From the NCBI RefSeq assembly GCF_002127325.2, contig NC_035443.2:149310415-149374414 (forward strand): a stretch of 64,000 bases of DNA, in the 5' to 3' direction. This DNA comes from Helianthus annuus. Its lineage: Eukaryota > Streptophyta > Magnoliopsida > Asterales > Asteraceae. Positions 46,705 to 58,994 of the stretch are shown piece after piece; position 1 is the stretch's first letter, and each line of letters begins with the position of its first letter. Both the position numbers and the translations under genes were made by a program. The notes beneath the pieces are model-generated. The model was given only the letters and a program-made list of their open reading frames with translations. It searched no databases and had not been told where the DNA came from.

Positions 46705-47175
46705 CTAGGGGTGTCAGTCGTGTCGGGTTGATGGGTTGACGGGTTGTGGGTTTGTGGGTTGAGATGTTCAACCTGAACCCAACCCATATTATTATACGAG
46801 TTAAAGATTCCAATCCTAACCCGCACACATATAAAATGCGGGTCAACCCGAACCGTTTAATCCAAATTTTTAAATGAGTCATACACGTTGATGATTTATA
46901 AGCGAGTTGTTGGGTTTCAAACGGGTTATCGATATCATGATGAGCACGAGTGTGAGAAGTAAATAATATAATGTGTCAAAACTAACATTATTATAGCTAA
47001 CCATGTAAAATAGAAACGGAAAAATAATAACAAAAATACATAAGTTATTTTTTCTAAACAGTTAAACGGGTTAACGGGTCATCCCGAATCCAACCTGTTG
47101 AACCCAACCCGTTTTTCTAAACGGGTGTTAATCGACCAAAACCTGTTTTTTTTTATGTCGGGTTTAAATCGGACA
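46705..47175. mobile_element. hAT-like MITE or remnant
   Basis: It starts TAGGGGTGTCAGTCGTGTCG and is full of GGGTTG and CAACCC motifs in both orientations, with AACGGGTTAACGGGTC near the right end. TAGGGGTG ends are typical of plant hAT elements. Borders are approximate and no duplication was found. Confidence 0.45.
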
Positions 47176-47307
47176 GACAGGTTATTTCAAGAATTGCCGC
47201 CGCTAGTGATCCCATAACCAATCATCCATTCATGCTCAACACTATCAAATACAAAACCAACATAAAACAACTTGATCGTTACTCAACTCAATAGTCGTGT
47301 GGAAACG

Positions 47308-47610
47308 CCAATGAGGTAGTGGTGGAGTGATTGGTGAAAGACTTGATGTTCCTTGTGATCTAGGTTCGATTCCCACACTCCCCATTATTTTCTACGGCAT
47401 CCAGGTGAATGACGAACACGGGTGGCGCCGGTTTGTCTTAGATGGGAGGCGAGGTTTTACCGATTATTACACTGTTGTGCCTTTGGGCGGGTGGAGGCCA
47501 GGTTTCCGCGCATCTGGGAGAGCCAAGGAGCTGGCGGTGGTCGAGTAGTCGATCTTGGCCACAGCGCCCGATGTCACGGTGGTTGGCACATCGTTCCTTC
47601 CCGTTACAAA
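47308..47610 (+). mobile_element. tRNA-derived SINE in the Nicalin promoter region
   Basis: A pol III A box (TGGTGGAGTGATTGG, 47320-47334) and a perfect B box (GGTTCGATTCC, 47363-47373) stand at tRNA-like spacing near the left end. The unit is preceded by AATAGTCGTGTGGAAACG (47290-47307). The same 18 bases occur at 48454-48471, after a short A tail. A long duplication of that kind is typical of SINEs. The body is split from its A tail by a nested MITE (47611-48449). Confidence 0.75.
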
Positions 47611-48449
47611 GGGCATGTTTGGCTAAGCTTTTTGAAACAACTTAGACCGTCCGGGCATGTGTTTTTTTTCTCAAAAAAGCCACCAAAAACGCCCGATCAC
47701 GCCGTAAGGCCACCCCCTGGGCGTGTTTCACCATTTTTTTTTTGTTTTGACATGTTTTAAATCACGCTGTTGGGGCATGTTGTTGGCCAATCAGATAAGA
47801 CCATGCGGGCTTAAAGAGATAGAGATGGAATTTTTGGGTTTGGGTTTTGTGGTTAGCCGAATTTTTTGCCGGTCAAACGAAGAAGAAGAAGGGATGGGAG
47901 GCGGGTGGTTTGACTTAAAAGTTTGCTCAGTTGTCACATTAGGCCCCATGTGGTTTTAAGCTTTAAAATCTTTAACATTTCAAGTTTCAAAAATGCTATA
48001 TGAGTCCTTAAAGTTTTATTTATTAAATGTCTCATTTGGATCTTTTATAAAACCTAAAATTTTGCAATGTAATTTTTTAGTATTGTAATTTTTGTTTTAC
48101 TGAATGAAGTATTACTAGTTTTTAATTTAAAAAAAATTAATAATTGTGTAATGATTGGTTGGGGCATTATTCCACTACGCCCCTTTTGTAAAAACGCCCA
48201 ATAATGTCTCCTTGCTGACTGGACTGCCATATGACGGAAAACGCTCAAGAGTGGGGATATTATTCACTAAAACACTACACATGGTCTTATTAACTTATTG
48301 GCTTTTTAAAAAGTCATAAGTTATAAAATGATATTTGGCAATAAGAGTGTATGTAATGGGAAAAAACCAATAAATAAATAAATTAATATGTACTTGAACG
48401 TTTCTAAAAAATTAATAAGTTGTTTCAAAATGCTTAGCAAAATATGCCC
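47611..48449. mobile_element. MITE nested in the SINE tail
   Basis: GGGCATGTTTGGCTAAGC at the left end and GCTTAGCAAAATATGCCC at the right end are inverted repeats, and the arms continue with AAACAACTTA/TAAGTTGTTT. The interior contains a second inverted pair (GGGCATGTG..., CGCCCAATAATG...), so another element is probably nested inside. There is no coding sequence. Confidence 0.7.
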
Positions 48450-48582
48450 AAAAAATAGTCGTGTGGAAACGTCATCATCTTCTTAGTGACATCACTATAC
48501 TTAAAGAGAATTATTTTCCATTAATTAAACCCTACTTCACTTCACACACACACCATCACCTCACCTGTCCTCGTGTTCATCA

Positions 48583-51500
48583 ATGGCGGATCCCGGTAAC
48601 AACACACACTCAGATCAACGACAACACGTGTTCGCATCATTCTACTCTATCATTACACTCGCATTCATTCTACTCGCCTGCGTTGAGCTCGGCGATGCAT
48701 CCACCGTCGTCGACGTTTACCGCCTCATTCAGTACGATATCTCCGGTGCACCGTTTGGATCTCGTGTTGCATCAATTAATCATCACGCCGCTTCTTCTCT
48801 CTTCGCTCCTGGTTCCGATCTCTCCCGCACTGTTCTCGTTCTTCCTCTGCGTGAATTGAACCAAACTTTCATTCGAGGTAGCGGCTCTTGATTCACTGAT
48901 TTTATATGCGTTCGGTTAACTGCATTGATTAGTTGTGTTTTGAACGTACATATCCATATCCTGATTTATTTATGACGTTGTTTGTTAGATTTAGGGTTTT
49001 GTTGAGTTTGATTAAGATGAAATTGAACGAAACCTTCATTCGAGGTAGCTGTTGATTTACTGATTTAATATTGCGTTCGGTTAAGTGTATTGATTAGTTG
49101 TGTTTTGAATGTAGATATCGTGATTTCTGCTGTTGTTTGTTAGATTTAGGGTTTTATTGAGTTTGATTAAGAGGAAATTAGCTTAGGTTTGATTAGTAAG
49201 AAGTAAATTAATTCACTGTTGTCGGACTTCATATACGTGAATTGGACGAAACGAAACGTTCATTCAAGGTAGTTGTTGATTTGATAATTACTTTTGCGTT
49301 TGATTAGGTGTGTTTTGAATATAGGTATTTTGATTTGTGCTGTTGTTTGTTAGATTTAGGGTTTTGTTGAGTTTGATTAAGATGAAATTGAATGAAACGT
49401 TTAATAATTACTCTTGCAAGTTGCATCCGATTAAGTGTTTTGATTAGGTGTGTGTTGATTATAGATATTGTGATTTGTGTTGTTGTTTGTTAGATTTAGG
49501 CTTTTGTTGATTGTTAGATTTAGGCTTTTGTTGAGTTTGATTAAGATGAAATTGGCTTAAGATCAGTAAGAAGCTAAATATACTTGAGAAAGAGAAGTAA
49601 ACTAATTCACTGTTGTCAGTTTGTCATACTTAATCTATGTGAATTGAACGACTCGAGGCAGCAATTGATTCAGTGATTTCTATTGCATTCGCTTACGTGA
49701 TTTGATTAGTTGTGTTTTGAACTTAGATATCATGATTTGTGCTGTTGTTCATTAGAGTTAGGTTTTATTGAGTTTGATTAAGATCAAATTGGCTTAGGAT
49801 TAGTAAGAAGCTACATATACTTGAGAAGTAAGCTAATTCACTGTTGTCATACTTCCTCTGCGTGAGTTGAACGGAATTTTTATTAGAGGTAGTGGTTGAT
49901 TCAGTGATTTTTTTTTTTAATACGCTTAAGTGTTTTGATTAGGTGTGTTTTGATTATAGATATCGTGATTTGTGCTGTTGTTTGTTAAATTTAGGGTTTT
50001 ATTGGGTTTGATTATTATTAAATTGGCTTAGGATCAGTTGAAAGGTAAATATACTTGAGAAGTAAACTAATTACCTGTTTTTATAACGATAATTCACAAC
50101 TTTATTTATAGATGTACGAAAGATGTCAATTGAAGTCACAGAAGTAGTGAATCAATTTGCTTCTCATGCATATTCACTTTCTGTTTTGATCCTGCCTGGC
50201 TTTCTCTAGATTGAGTCAATGGTTACTTTTGCATCGCTCAAGTATTTTGGTTAGTTGTGTTTTGAAAATAATTTTAACATAGAGAGAGAAATATCATGAT
50301 ATGTGTTCCTGTTCTGTTCATAATTCATTAGATTTTAGGTTTGTTGAATTTGATACCTTGATTAAGATGAAATTGATACATGTGTCATTGATTAGGCGGC
50401 TTAGGATCAGTAAGAAGCTAAATATACTTGAGAAGTAAACTAATGTACTGTTATCGCAGCGATGATTCACAACTATACTTCTTTGAGCGGATTTGCGAAA
50501 GCCGTGAATTGAAGTTACAAAAGTAGTGAATCAACTTTGATCTTACCTCTAGATTGGGTTGGTTATCTGAGGGTCAGTAGCAGATAGGACGGTTCAAATT
50601 TAATGCAATTTAATTTCACTTGCATACAGAGTTTGACTAAACCAGAGTTTAATGGGATGTTCACAAACTGTTTACAAAGTTTATTCTGTACCATTGCTGC
50701 TATGTTTGAAGCTGAAATTTAGATGCATTTGAATAATGAGAGAAGAGTTTGCTTTAGTTTTATTCAGGAAAGATAATATTTTAGGATTGTTATTTCTTGC
50801 TTTCTACGTGTTGGCCGAATTTGAAGTCTAATGGAAGTTGGAGGTTAAGTTAATTGCATTTTAGATATAAGACATCAACTGGAAGGAGGAATTTGATGTT
50901 AAAGGCTTCTCATTGTTTTTGTTACTTATATAATATATAGTAATCTGATTCAGTTTTTAACTATTGTTGACTATATGGCAGAATATATTGAGCAGGGAAA
51001 GCCTTTAGGGGGCTTATTACTTCTACTTCCTCAATTTTTTCGTTCTGAGGACAGTCAAACTGTTGTTGGACATGCTGATAACAGTGATAAGGAGAAAATG
51101 AAACGACTATTGGCTGATTTAGAGCAGAAGCTAATACATTCTACTATTCAAGTGAGTGAACAATATACACACATAACAGTTATTTATCTTTGTGCGTACC
51201 ATGTTTCTCTAACAAAAATGATGTTCGTCTATGATGCTTAAAAGTTTTATCAACAGTTTTGATTCTTCATATGTCAGAAGGTGGCGCTTAATGCATTTCT
51301 GTGCCTCACTTTTGTTATTTTGCTTATTAATTCTGCTTTCATTTTACAGTATCCTGTGTATTTTGCTTTTGAAGATGAAGATTTAGATAAAGTGTTAGCC
51401 GATATAAAGAAAAACGATGCCGCTGGTCAGCCTGCAACAGCAACTACTGGCGGGTTAGTTTATATTTACCGCAATTAATAGAAGTTTTACATTGCATTTA

Positions 51501-54500
51501 CTTAATATCTTATGTTAGGATCTTTTTTTTACTTTTCGTTATTTTTACTTAAAGTTACGTGTTGACTTCATATTCAACATGCATTTACTCACATTGTCAG
51601 AACTCAGAACTGCTTGAGCTTACTTGTATGTTGGTGGTGATAATTGTTGAATTTCTTTCTATCATTACAGATACAAGCTTATTGTCTCGTCACCAGCTCC
51701 AAAAAAACTTGCATCTCCTACAATCACAAACATTCAGGTTTGTCTTTGTAAAGTTTTTCCCTCCAAGTTTCTATTTATAGAAGTGGGCCCACAAAAGAAT
51801 GTTGCAGTAAACGTTTTATCCTCAATTAGTATGCGGGACCAAGATAACACAATTGTATATAACAGGTGAATCTTAATGAAAACTATATTCTATTCACAAT
51901 TAGTTAGCATAGACCAGAAATAAACTCCAGTAGTAAAAACTAAAAAGTATATTTTATCCACAAACTGTTGAAAAACCAAACTGAATATACAAAGTTGAAA
52001 CTGAATAAAACCTATATGGCGAATTGACCAAGCTATATGCATATAGTAATTATGTGTCTTCAAGTAACATATTGAAAGAAGGCTATTTAAATTTCTCTTA
52101 GGAATTAAAATGCAATTTGGTCATCTGACACTAAACAGATAAGGTTTTGGTAGAATCTATAAAACATTAAACCTATTGTAAACAGTTTTTGGCAACACTT
52201 ATCCGATAAAAGTGAAACTGATTTCACCAAAGGGTGGTTTATTAATTAATAAGAAGAGCATTTTTTAGTTGGTTTTTATAGTTTAAAAGTCACATGAATG
52301 GACAGAAAGATTGAGTAATGTTTAAAAATAAAATAGCTAATGTAGTTTAGGAGAAACCCCAAAACAGAAAAGCTATATACAACATGGGTACATACCCAAT
52401 TTATGGAGGCAGAAACTATAAACAAATTTAATGATATTATATATTCAATCTGCCCATTAAACAACGCCTTATTTGCATACAAAAGCCCCAAACCTAGATT
52501 ATTGACCCGTCTGCTTATGAATGATCGATTTGGGTTATTCATTTAGAGGCCTTTAAGGTTCCTTTTAATGACATTTTCAAATTGGATGTTGAATTTTGAT
52601 GTCTGTGATAACATATGATTGATATATGCTCCTACTTCCATGACATTTATAATCGATCAAGAGTATTGTGTAATGGAAACTATTTGTAACTTTTGCTGGG
52701 CTATTCCTCTTGAAATGAATTTAGCTGAAATATTCTGATACCAAGTGAATTATATGCAGGGATGGTTGCCTGGATCGAAAGCTGACGGGAGTTCAAACCA
52801 ACTCCCAACTATTGCCATCGTGGCATCATATGATACGTTTGGTGCAGCTCCGGTAATTTACTAAATCACCCTTTCATTTACTTCCTAAACTTACATGACT
52901 TTTACTTGGTTGTCTCTTTCATTATCTCTTATAGGCATTGTCAGTTGGAAGTGATAGCAATGGAGGTGGTGTAGTCGCACTTCTTGAAATTGCTAGATTA
53001 TTTTCTATATTGTATTCCAATCCTAACACGAGAGGAAAGTATAATATATTGTTTGGGCTGACATCTGGTGGACCTTATAACTACAATGGAACTCAGAAGG
53101 TAATTTTCTATATTATGTTCCTTTGTAAACCTTCTAATAGAGGTGGCAGTTCTTACCTAACTACTTGCAAATGTGTCGAAATGGGTTTTATTTCTTTTTA
53201 CGGGCAAAAAGCAAAATTAGTTGGACAGGTCAAACAGCTGAAAGTTGCCCCAAATTTGTTTTCATTGCATATAACCTTCTTATTTATTTGTTTGGAGTAA
53301 AATGTCATTTTCGCCCATGAGGTTTGGCCAGCTTTGCGACTTTCGTCTAAAGGTTTGTTTTTCGGCATCCGGATCCAAAAGGTGAGAAATTTTTGTCATT
53401 GTCATCTGGCTCTGGCTGGCTCTGGCTGTTAACTCCATCCATTTTTCTCCGTTAAGTCAGGGGTATTTCAATCTCTTTTGTTAACTTAAAGAGCAATTCG
53501 GTCCTTTTCATGGGTATTCGGTCTTTTTACATAAAGTGAAAAAGACCGAATTGCCCTTTAAGTTAGCAAAAAAGTCGGAAATACACGACTTAACGGAAAA
53601 AAATGGATGGAGTGAACGACCCGGGATCTAGATGCAGAAAAACAAACCTTTGGACGGAAATTGCAAAACTGGCCAAACGTCAAGGACGAAAATGGCATTT
53701 TACTCTTTTCTATCTTATGTTCCTTTGTAAACCTTCTAATAGAGGTGGCAGTTATTACCCAACTACTTGCAAATGTGTCGAGTTGGGTTTTACTTTTTTT
53801 TACGGGCAAAAAGAAAAATTAGTTGGACAGGTCAAACAGCTGAAAGTTGCCCCAAATTTATTTTCATTGCATATAACATTAAAACCTCCTTTTTTATTTT
53901 GGTTGAATATTAAGTGCACTTTAATAGTTTACACGTTAATCTTGGACCTGGCTGTACTATAATTGGCCTGTTTTCTTCGGTTACCCAAACCGTATGACGT
54001 CTTGCCACATCTACTTCATATGATTATTTATTCTTTTTTTCTGAAGTTCGTCAATCAGGTTTTATTCCTTGCAGTGGCTTAGAAGTTTTGATCAGCGTTT
54101 ACGAGAAAGTATTGATTATGCTATCTGCTTGAATAGTCTTGGCTCAGGGGACAGCGGGTTATGGGTTCATGTTTCTAAACCTCCAGAGAATGCTTATGTG
54201 AAGCAAATTTTTGAGGTAAGTGGATAAAAACTGACTAGTAAACACTATATGTTGGAACAGATACAGCAGTGATACACGTGCTTTAAAATCTACCGTGCAG
54301 GGTTTATCCAAAGTGGCAGACGAATTGAGTCTTAAAGTTGGGCTAAAGCACAAAAAAATAAATGTCTCCAATTCCCGAGTAAGTAAATTCAGACAAAACA
54401 AAACTATAATTCAAAGGATGTCGTAATTTAGAAATCGTACACTTTAGGAAGCTATCTGATATTATGCTAACTACACGCAGGTAGCCTGGGAGCATGAACA

Positions 54501-56701
54501 GTTTTCAAGGTTAAGAGTTACTGCAGCTACACTCTCTGGACTTTCTGTTGCACCTGAATTGCTGGAAAATACAGGAGGTATATCTGATAACAGGTGAGTA
54601 TTTGGGAACCGTGCTATTTCTTACCGTTCAGATAATTCATATAACAAAAGGGAATAGTTTTGCTTATTGTCTGTTTGTTGTTTTGTTTGCTTTGTCTTTA
54701 GAGAGTTTGTCAGTGAAGCTGCAGTTATTCGGAGTGTAAAATTGGTTGCCGAAAGTCTGGCGGTAAGACTCTTATGAACAAATACTAACTATTATTTATT
54801 TACATTCTCTTACGACATATTTTATATTTTGCTACTATATATATGAAATTATGGATATGTTTATACATACACACATATACACACATAACATACATACAAC
54901 ATACACCTACAACCTATAAGTACATATGTATACTAACAACCTGTATATATGTGTACACCTACATATAACTTTACAAGGGGCACATTTAATACAATAACCA
55001 ATTTAAATCAGAGACTGTGAGAACCGAGAATCGCATAAGTTCCCTTTATTTTACTATGTTGTTGCTATTTGTGTTGACAACATTTATGTTGCTACAAATA
55101 CCTTTCAGCATGCAATACCAACTCTTTTCATTCAAGTTTTGTAAGATCGTTAAAATTGCTTTAACTATTGTTGTATGCAGAGGCATATATATGGTCAGGA
55201 GGGGAAAAATGTCGATATATTTGTAGATAACAGTAGCTTGGCAGTCAATCCTTCTTACATACGATCATGGCTTGACCTTTTGTCAAGAACACCTCGTGTG
55301 GCACCTTTTCTCTCAAAGGATGATGCATTCATCACCGCACTGAAAAAGGTATTATCATATTTCTTTAGTTTTGCCCGAAAAAAAATAAAAAAAATCGGTT
55401 TTTTCGATTTTATATCCATTCAGAAGATATTCTATATGTTAATTGCAGGAATTAGCAGATCATGTCGCAGAAGTGAACTTGCAACATGACGTGATTGACG
55501 GGATGTTCACTTTTTATGATTCTGCAATTAATACACTGCAGATTTATCAGGTGAAGTTGTTCTTTCTGATTGCTATGAATCAAGTGGATGATGTTTTTAT
55601 GAAGCTAACGGGATTGACTTATTGCAGGTTGCGAGTGTAACATTCGACTTGCTCTTGCTACTTGTTCTTGGATCATACCTGATTACCCTTTTCAGTTTCC
55701 TTGTGATAACTACCAGGGTATGATGTATTCCTTTGCTAAACCCTTTAGCTATGCAGTTAATGCAGTCAAAATTAAATATTGGTCAAGGGTCGATATTTGA
55801 GATACAAGTTATCGCGGTGGGATATCGGTAATTTCATTATCATGCAGAATCTGTATAATTATAGAGCATTTCCGTCCCTGAGGTTTGAACAGCTTTGCGA
55901 CTTTCGTCCAAAGGTTTGTTTTTTCGCATCTGGATCCAAAAGTTTTAAAATCTTGCCATTTTCGTCTAGCTCGTTAACTCCATCCGTTTTTCTCCATTAA
56001 GTCAGGGGTATTTCTGTCTTTTTTGTCAACTTAAGGGTTTTGAATACTTGTACATTTTGCTAAATGCTTGAACGTAATGTGAAAAAGACCTATTTGCCTT
56101 TTTAAGTTAACAAAAAAGACTAAAATACCCCTGACTTAATGGAGAAAAATGGATGGAATTAACGAGCCGGATGAAAATGGCAAGATTTCAAACCTTTTAC
56201 ATCTAGATGCAACAAACTTTTGGACGAAAGTCGCAAAACTGGCCAAACCTCAGGGATGAAAATAGCATTTTACTCAAACTCAAAAGTACCAATATTTGAA
56301 ACATGATCTAATCATAAGCCATAAAATCTTCCTCCGAGTCTACTTTAACCAAGGCATCCAAAATACCGGTCAATATAACCTATAGCCCATGATATTAACT
56401 GCATAGCCCTTTAGGTATATGTGACACATTTACTGATAAATGGGTTGACCCGGGTAATGTTTCATCTTTAATGGGTTCAACAAGTAAGATTTAATAAAAA
56501 GTAATATAGCTTGACAAGAAACAGGTCACATGAGCGGAAAGTCTGTGTATCTTTAGACTTCAATGCATGAAGAAATTTGGTTATCTTTGAAGTAATATGA
56601 CGGTTTTAACAATATGTGCATATGATATCTTTCAACAGGGTCTCGATGATCTCATCAGTCTTTTCCGTCGTCCTCCACCACGCAAAATCAAAGTAGTTTA
56701 A
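48583..56701 (+). CDS. NCLN: Nicalin (ER M28-peptidase-like subunit of the BOS complex)
   Basis: Fourteen exons join in phase to 569 codons: 48583-48877, 50982-51151, 51350-51453, 51671-51737, 52760-52852, 52935-53099, 54075-54215, 54301-54378, 54481-54593, 54702-54762, 55181-55348, 55449-55550, 55628-55717, 56639-56701. Nicalin is an ER membrane protein related to nicastrin. It works with TMEM147 and NOMO at the translocon in membrane protein biogenesis. A hydrophobic segment lies near residues 20-36 (SIITLAFILLAC). The lumenal M28-like domain has IAIVASYDTFGAAPALSVGS, SNGGGVVALLEIARLF and LNSLGSGDSGLWVH. A second membrane span is LLLLLVLGSYLITLF, before a basic tail (RRPPPRKIK). The length fits plant Nicalins (about 565). 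Canonical M28 zinc ligands are not obvious, as in the family. Confidence 0.93.
48850..50070 (+). repeat. Degenerate ~200-bp repeats in Nicalin intron 1, seeded from the exon 1 border
   Basis: The exon 1 end (GAATTGAACC ... TTCATTCGAG, then GTAGC) and the following intron sequence recur. Related copies start near 49020, 49230, 49625 and 49850. The tail GATATCGTGATTTGTGCTG and TTAGATTTAGGGTTTTGTTG returns about seven times to 50010. Several copies keep the GAGGTAG donor-like sequence. Confidence 0.8.
51738..52759 (+). other. Nicalin intron 4
   Basis: This 1.0-kb intron is AT-rich and shows no gene or clear repeat. Confidence 0.5.
53104..53881 (+). repeat. ~178-bp direct repeats flanking a foldback MITE in Nicalin intron 6
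   Basis: The stretch 53104-53281 (TTTTCTATATTATGTTCC ... TCATTGCATATAAC) returns at 53706-53881 with few changes. Between them lies the MITE 53295-53705. Such long flanking repeats are not a target duplication of any known MITE class. Confidence 0.85.
53295..53705. mobile_element. Foldback MITE in Nicalin intron 6
   Basis: Ends GAGTAAAATG and CATTTTACTC begin arms that pair over nearly the whole 411 bp (GGTTTGGCCAG and its complement, GTTAAGTCAGGGG and its complement), meeting near 53525. It is the same family as 55864-56275 and the one-armed fragment at 39640-39810. Confidence 0.88.
55864..56275. mobile_element. Second copy of the foldback MITE, in Nicalin intron 13
   Basis: The left arm runs from AGCATTTCCGTCCCTGAGG and the right arm ends CAGGGATGAAAATAGCATTT then TACTC. 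Both arms carry TTAAGTCAGGGGTATTT or its complement. It is diverged from the copy in intron 6. Confidence 0.85.
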
Positions 56702-58734
56702 TGTTATGATACGCTGTGCCACAACCATGCAGCTTCTGCATAACTAGCTCATTCTGACTGCAGAGATTAGACACGCTCTTGTTGAACCATGATGGTCTCT
56801 TGTAGCTTTATTTGTAGCAACCAAGGATTCATTTTTTTGTTATAATTGCAAACATGCAAAAATATTTGGTTATGCTCGAGGTGTAACCTATGTAATCTTT
56901 CCGGCTTATTCATAGTAATTTTTTTCTTAGTACTGATTATAGAATGTTTTGTTTTAAGAGATTGTGGCTAACTGCAGGTTTGCAAATGTTCGTTTGGTTC
57001 GATCTTGTTTGGTTGATTGGCTCGTAACCGAACTTTGGCCTCGATGGTTCATGGTTCACATTTCACAATTAAACCAGTCAGATCAGCGGCCTGGTCTCAT
57101 AACATTAGTTTCTGACCCATGAAAATGTTTGTGATGGATGTTATAAACAAGTAGGGGCGATTGTCGGTTTAACGCAGAACCGTAAAATGGGTAACATTGG
57201 AACTGAGAATCGAACTGTATGCTAATGGGTCGGTTCCGGCTTTGCAAGTTATGTAGGATGGGTTGCATGGGCTGGAGCGGTTATTTACCATATTACCTGG
57301 GCTGCAAAAACTACTTAGCTGATTACACAGATATAAGCATGCCTACTGTTGAAACTGTCGAATCGAATACACAAGTGATAATCAAAAAACCAATTATTAA
57401 TCAGACTTCAAACTTGACTTTGAACGCACTAAGTCGTGACTTTATTCGTAACCAAAATAAGCAAAATAAAAACGAAACACACGTTCTTATTCTTGAACAT
57501 TACTGACAATATCCAAATATCGCTTGATTTTTAATAGAGACATATATACAACATGAAGACCCAACTGATTACACCGAAGAACCCACTGGGGCTGCCATAC
57601 TATATATGAAAAACCAACTGGATACACATTGAAGAAGAAGCAACATCTGCGGATGCCAACTGAACGCAGAACTTTAGCGGTTGCAATTGGAACCGAGTTC
57701 TGATACGGCATTAGATGAATCGAAATCCTATGAGAGAATATGAACCGGATGTGACGAGAGGAAGAATGTAATCTACTGTCGAATCTACTAAACAGACTGT
57801 TTGTTTACTTGCATGCATCTTTGAAACACCCCTAAAAACTAGGTTATTTTAATAAGTTTTAAATCTTAAACGGTTAGTTAGGTGTACAAATGTCATTTGT
57901 TGGGTCTTGGGATGACAATGGTTAGAGTATGTTACGACTTATGGTGATCCAGTTTCAGTTTCATATCTTATTGTAAACTCATATCTCATACTCCGTCTTA
58001 TACCTATCACGTTTGCAAGATTTTGCACAGGTTTCGCGTATACTTGTTTATGATCCTACGTGGTAAAAAATAGCCATTAGAATGGGATTTGTTTTAGTTA
58101 ATCCGATGAGTATCACCTTGTATCATATCCGTTCAAAACTTGTAAAAATAATTACAACTAATTCCGTACTTGGTCACAACGTCACATTGCCATACCGAGG
58201 ACTAATTTAGTTCAATTTGTGGTGCAAGAAGTGCTTGTCATTCTTGCCATAACTACTCTCTCCTCCACATCAGCGTCACATCAGCTTTCTCTACTACTTG
58301 TGTTATACTTATCACAACTTGCCAAATCACAAATCATAAAACACACTTAGTAAACTTCCGTCACAACTAAATTTTAAATTAAGTTAACAAAAAAACCTAA
58401 CTTAAGATATTGGTTAATATTCAAAGGGGGTCCCACCACCAAAGCCTTATGCTCCCCGCATTCTAATCAATCCAAAGAACCACCTTGCCACACCAACCAT
58501 TGCCGAAGCAGCATGCCACAAACAACGGAATGGTGGTTGCCGGCTTGTCAAAGGTCATCGCTTGTCATCAATTAGGTTTGCCGAGCCCACTCCTTACACC
58601 CTTAATTCGTTAATGGACTATTATGTAAATATCCAAACCATAGGGGTTGATAATACAAATATACAATCCATCCCCAAGCTTACACTCTACAGTTTATCCA
58701 GTTAAAAGAACTATAAACCCCTTCAGAACCCTAA
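56702..58734. other. Intergenic spacer after Nicalin
   Basis: The first ~250 bases are probably the Nicalin 3' UTR. GGTTCG/CGAACC-rich sequence at 56990-57250 looks like hAT-type MITE debris. From 57480 to 58730 I see no gene. Confidence 0.45.
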
Positions 58735-58912
58735 GTGCATGTTTGGCTTAGCTTATTTTCAACTTTTGAAAAGTCCTTTTGGCCAAAATAAGTCAGGAAT
58801 TCCTGACTTTTGCCAAATCCCTCTCACATAAGAAGAAAAGCCAAACACTTTCAAAAGGACTTTTGCCCTTCAAAAGTCCTTTTACCCTCAAAATAAGGAA
58901 CCCCAAACACCC
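58735..58912. mobile_element. MITE just upstream of the DUF3531 gene
   Basis: GTGCATGTTTGGCTTAGC at the left and CCCCAAACACC at the right are inverted. Internal AAAAGTCCTTTTGG and CAAAAGGACTTTTG also pair. It ends about 80 bases before the start codon, so it forms part of the promoter or leader. Confidence 0.65.
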
Positions 58913-58994
58913 TCTAATTCAGCTTATCTTCTTCTTCTTCATATCTATCAGTTTCCAAAATCAAATTATTCAACTTCAAAATTAAAACTAAATT

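Noticed and set aside
47327..47959. Several plus-strand frames around the SINE and MITE
   Set aside because: The sequence has pol III boxes and inverted ends and no protein motif; frames are short and overlapping.
48461..48859. 132-codon frame overlapping Nicalin exon 1
   Set aside because: Different frame from the Nicalin exon, low-complexity Ser/His-rich translation.
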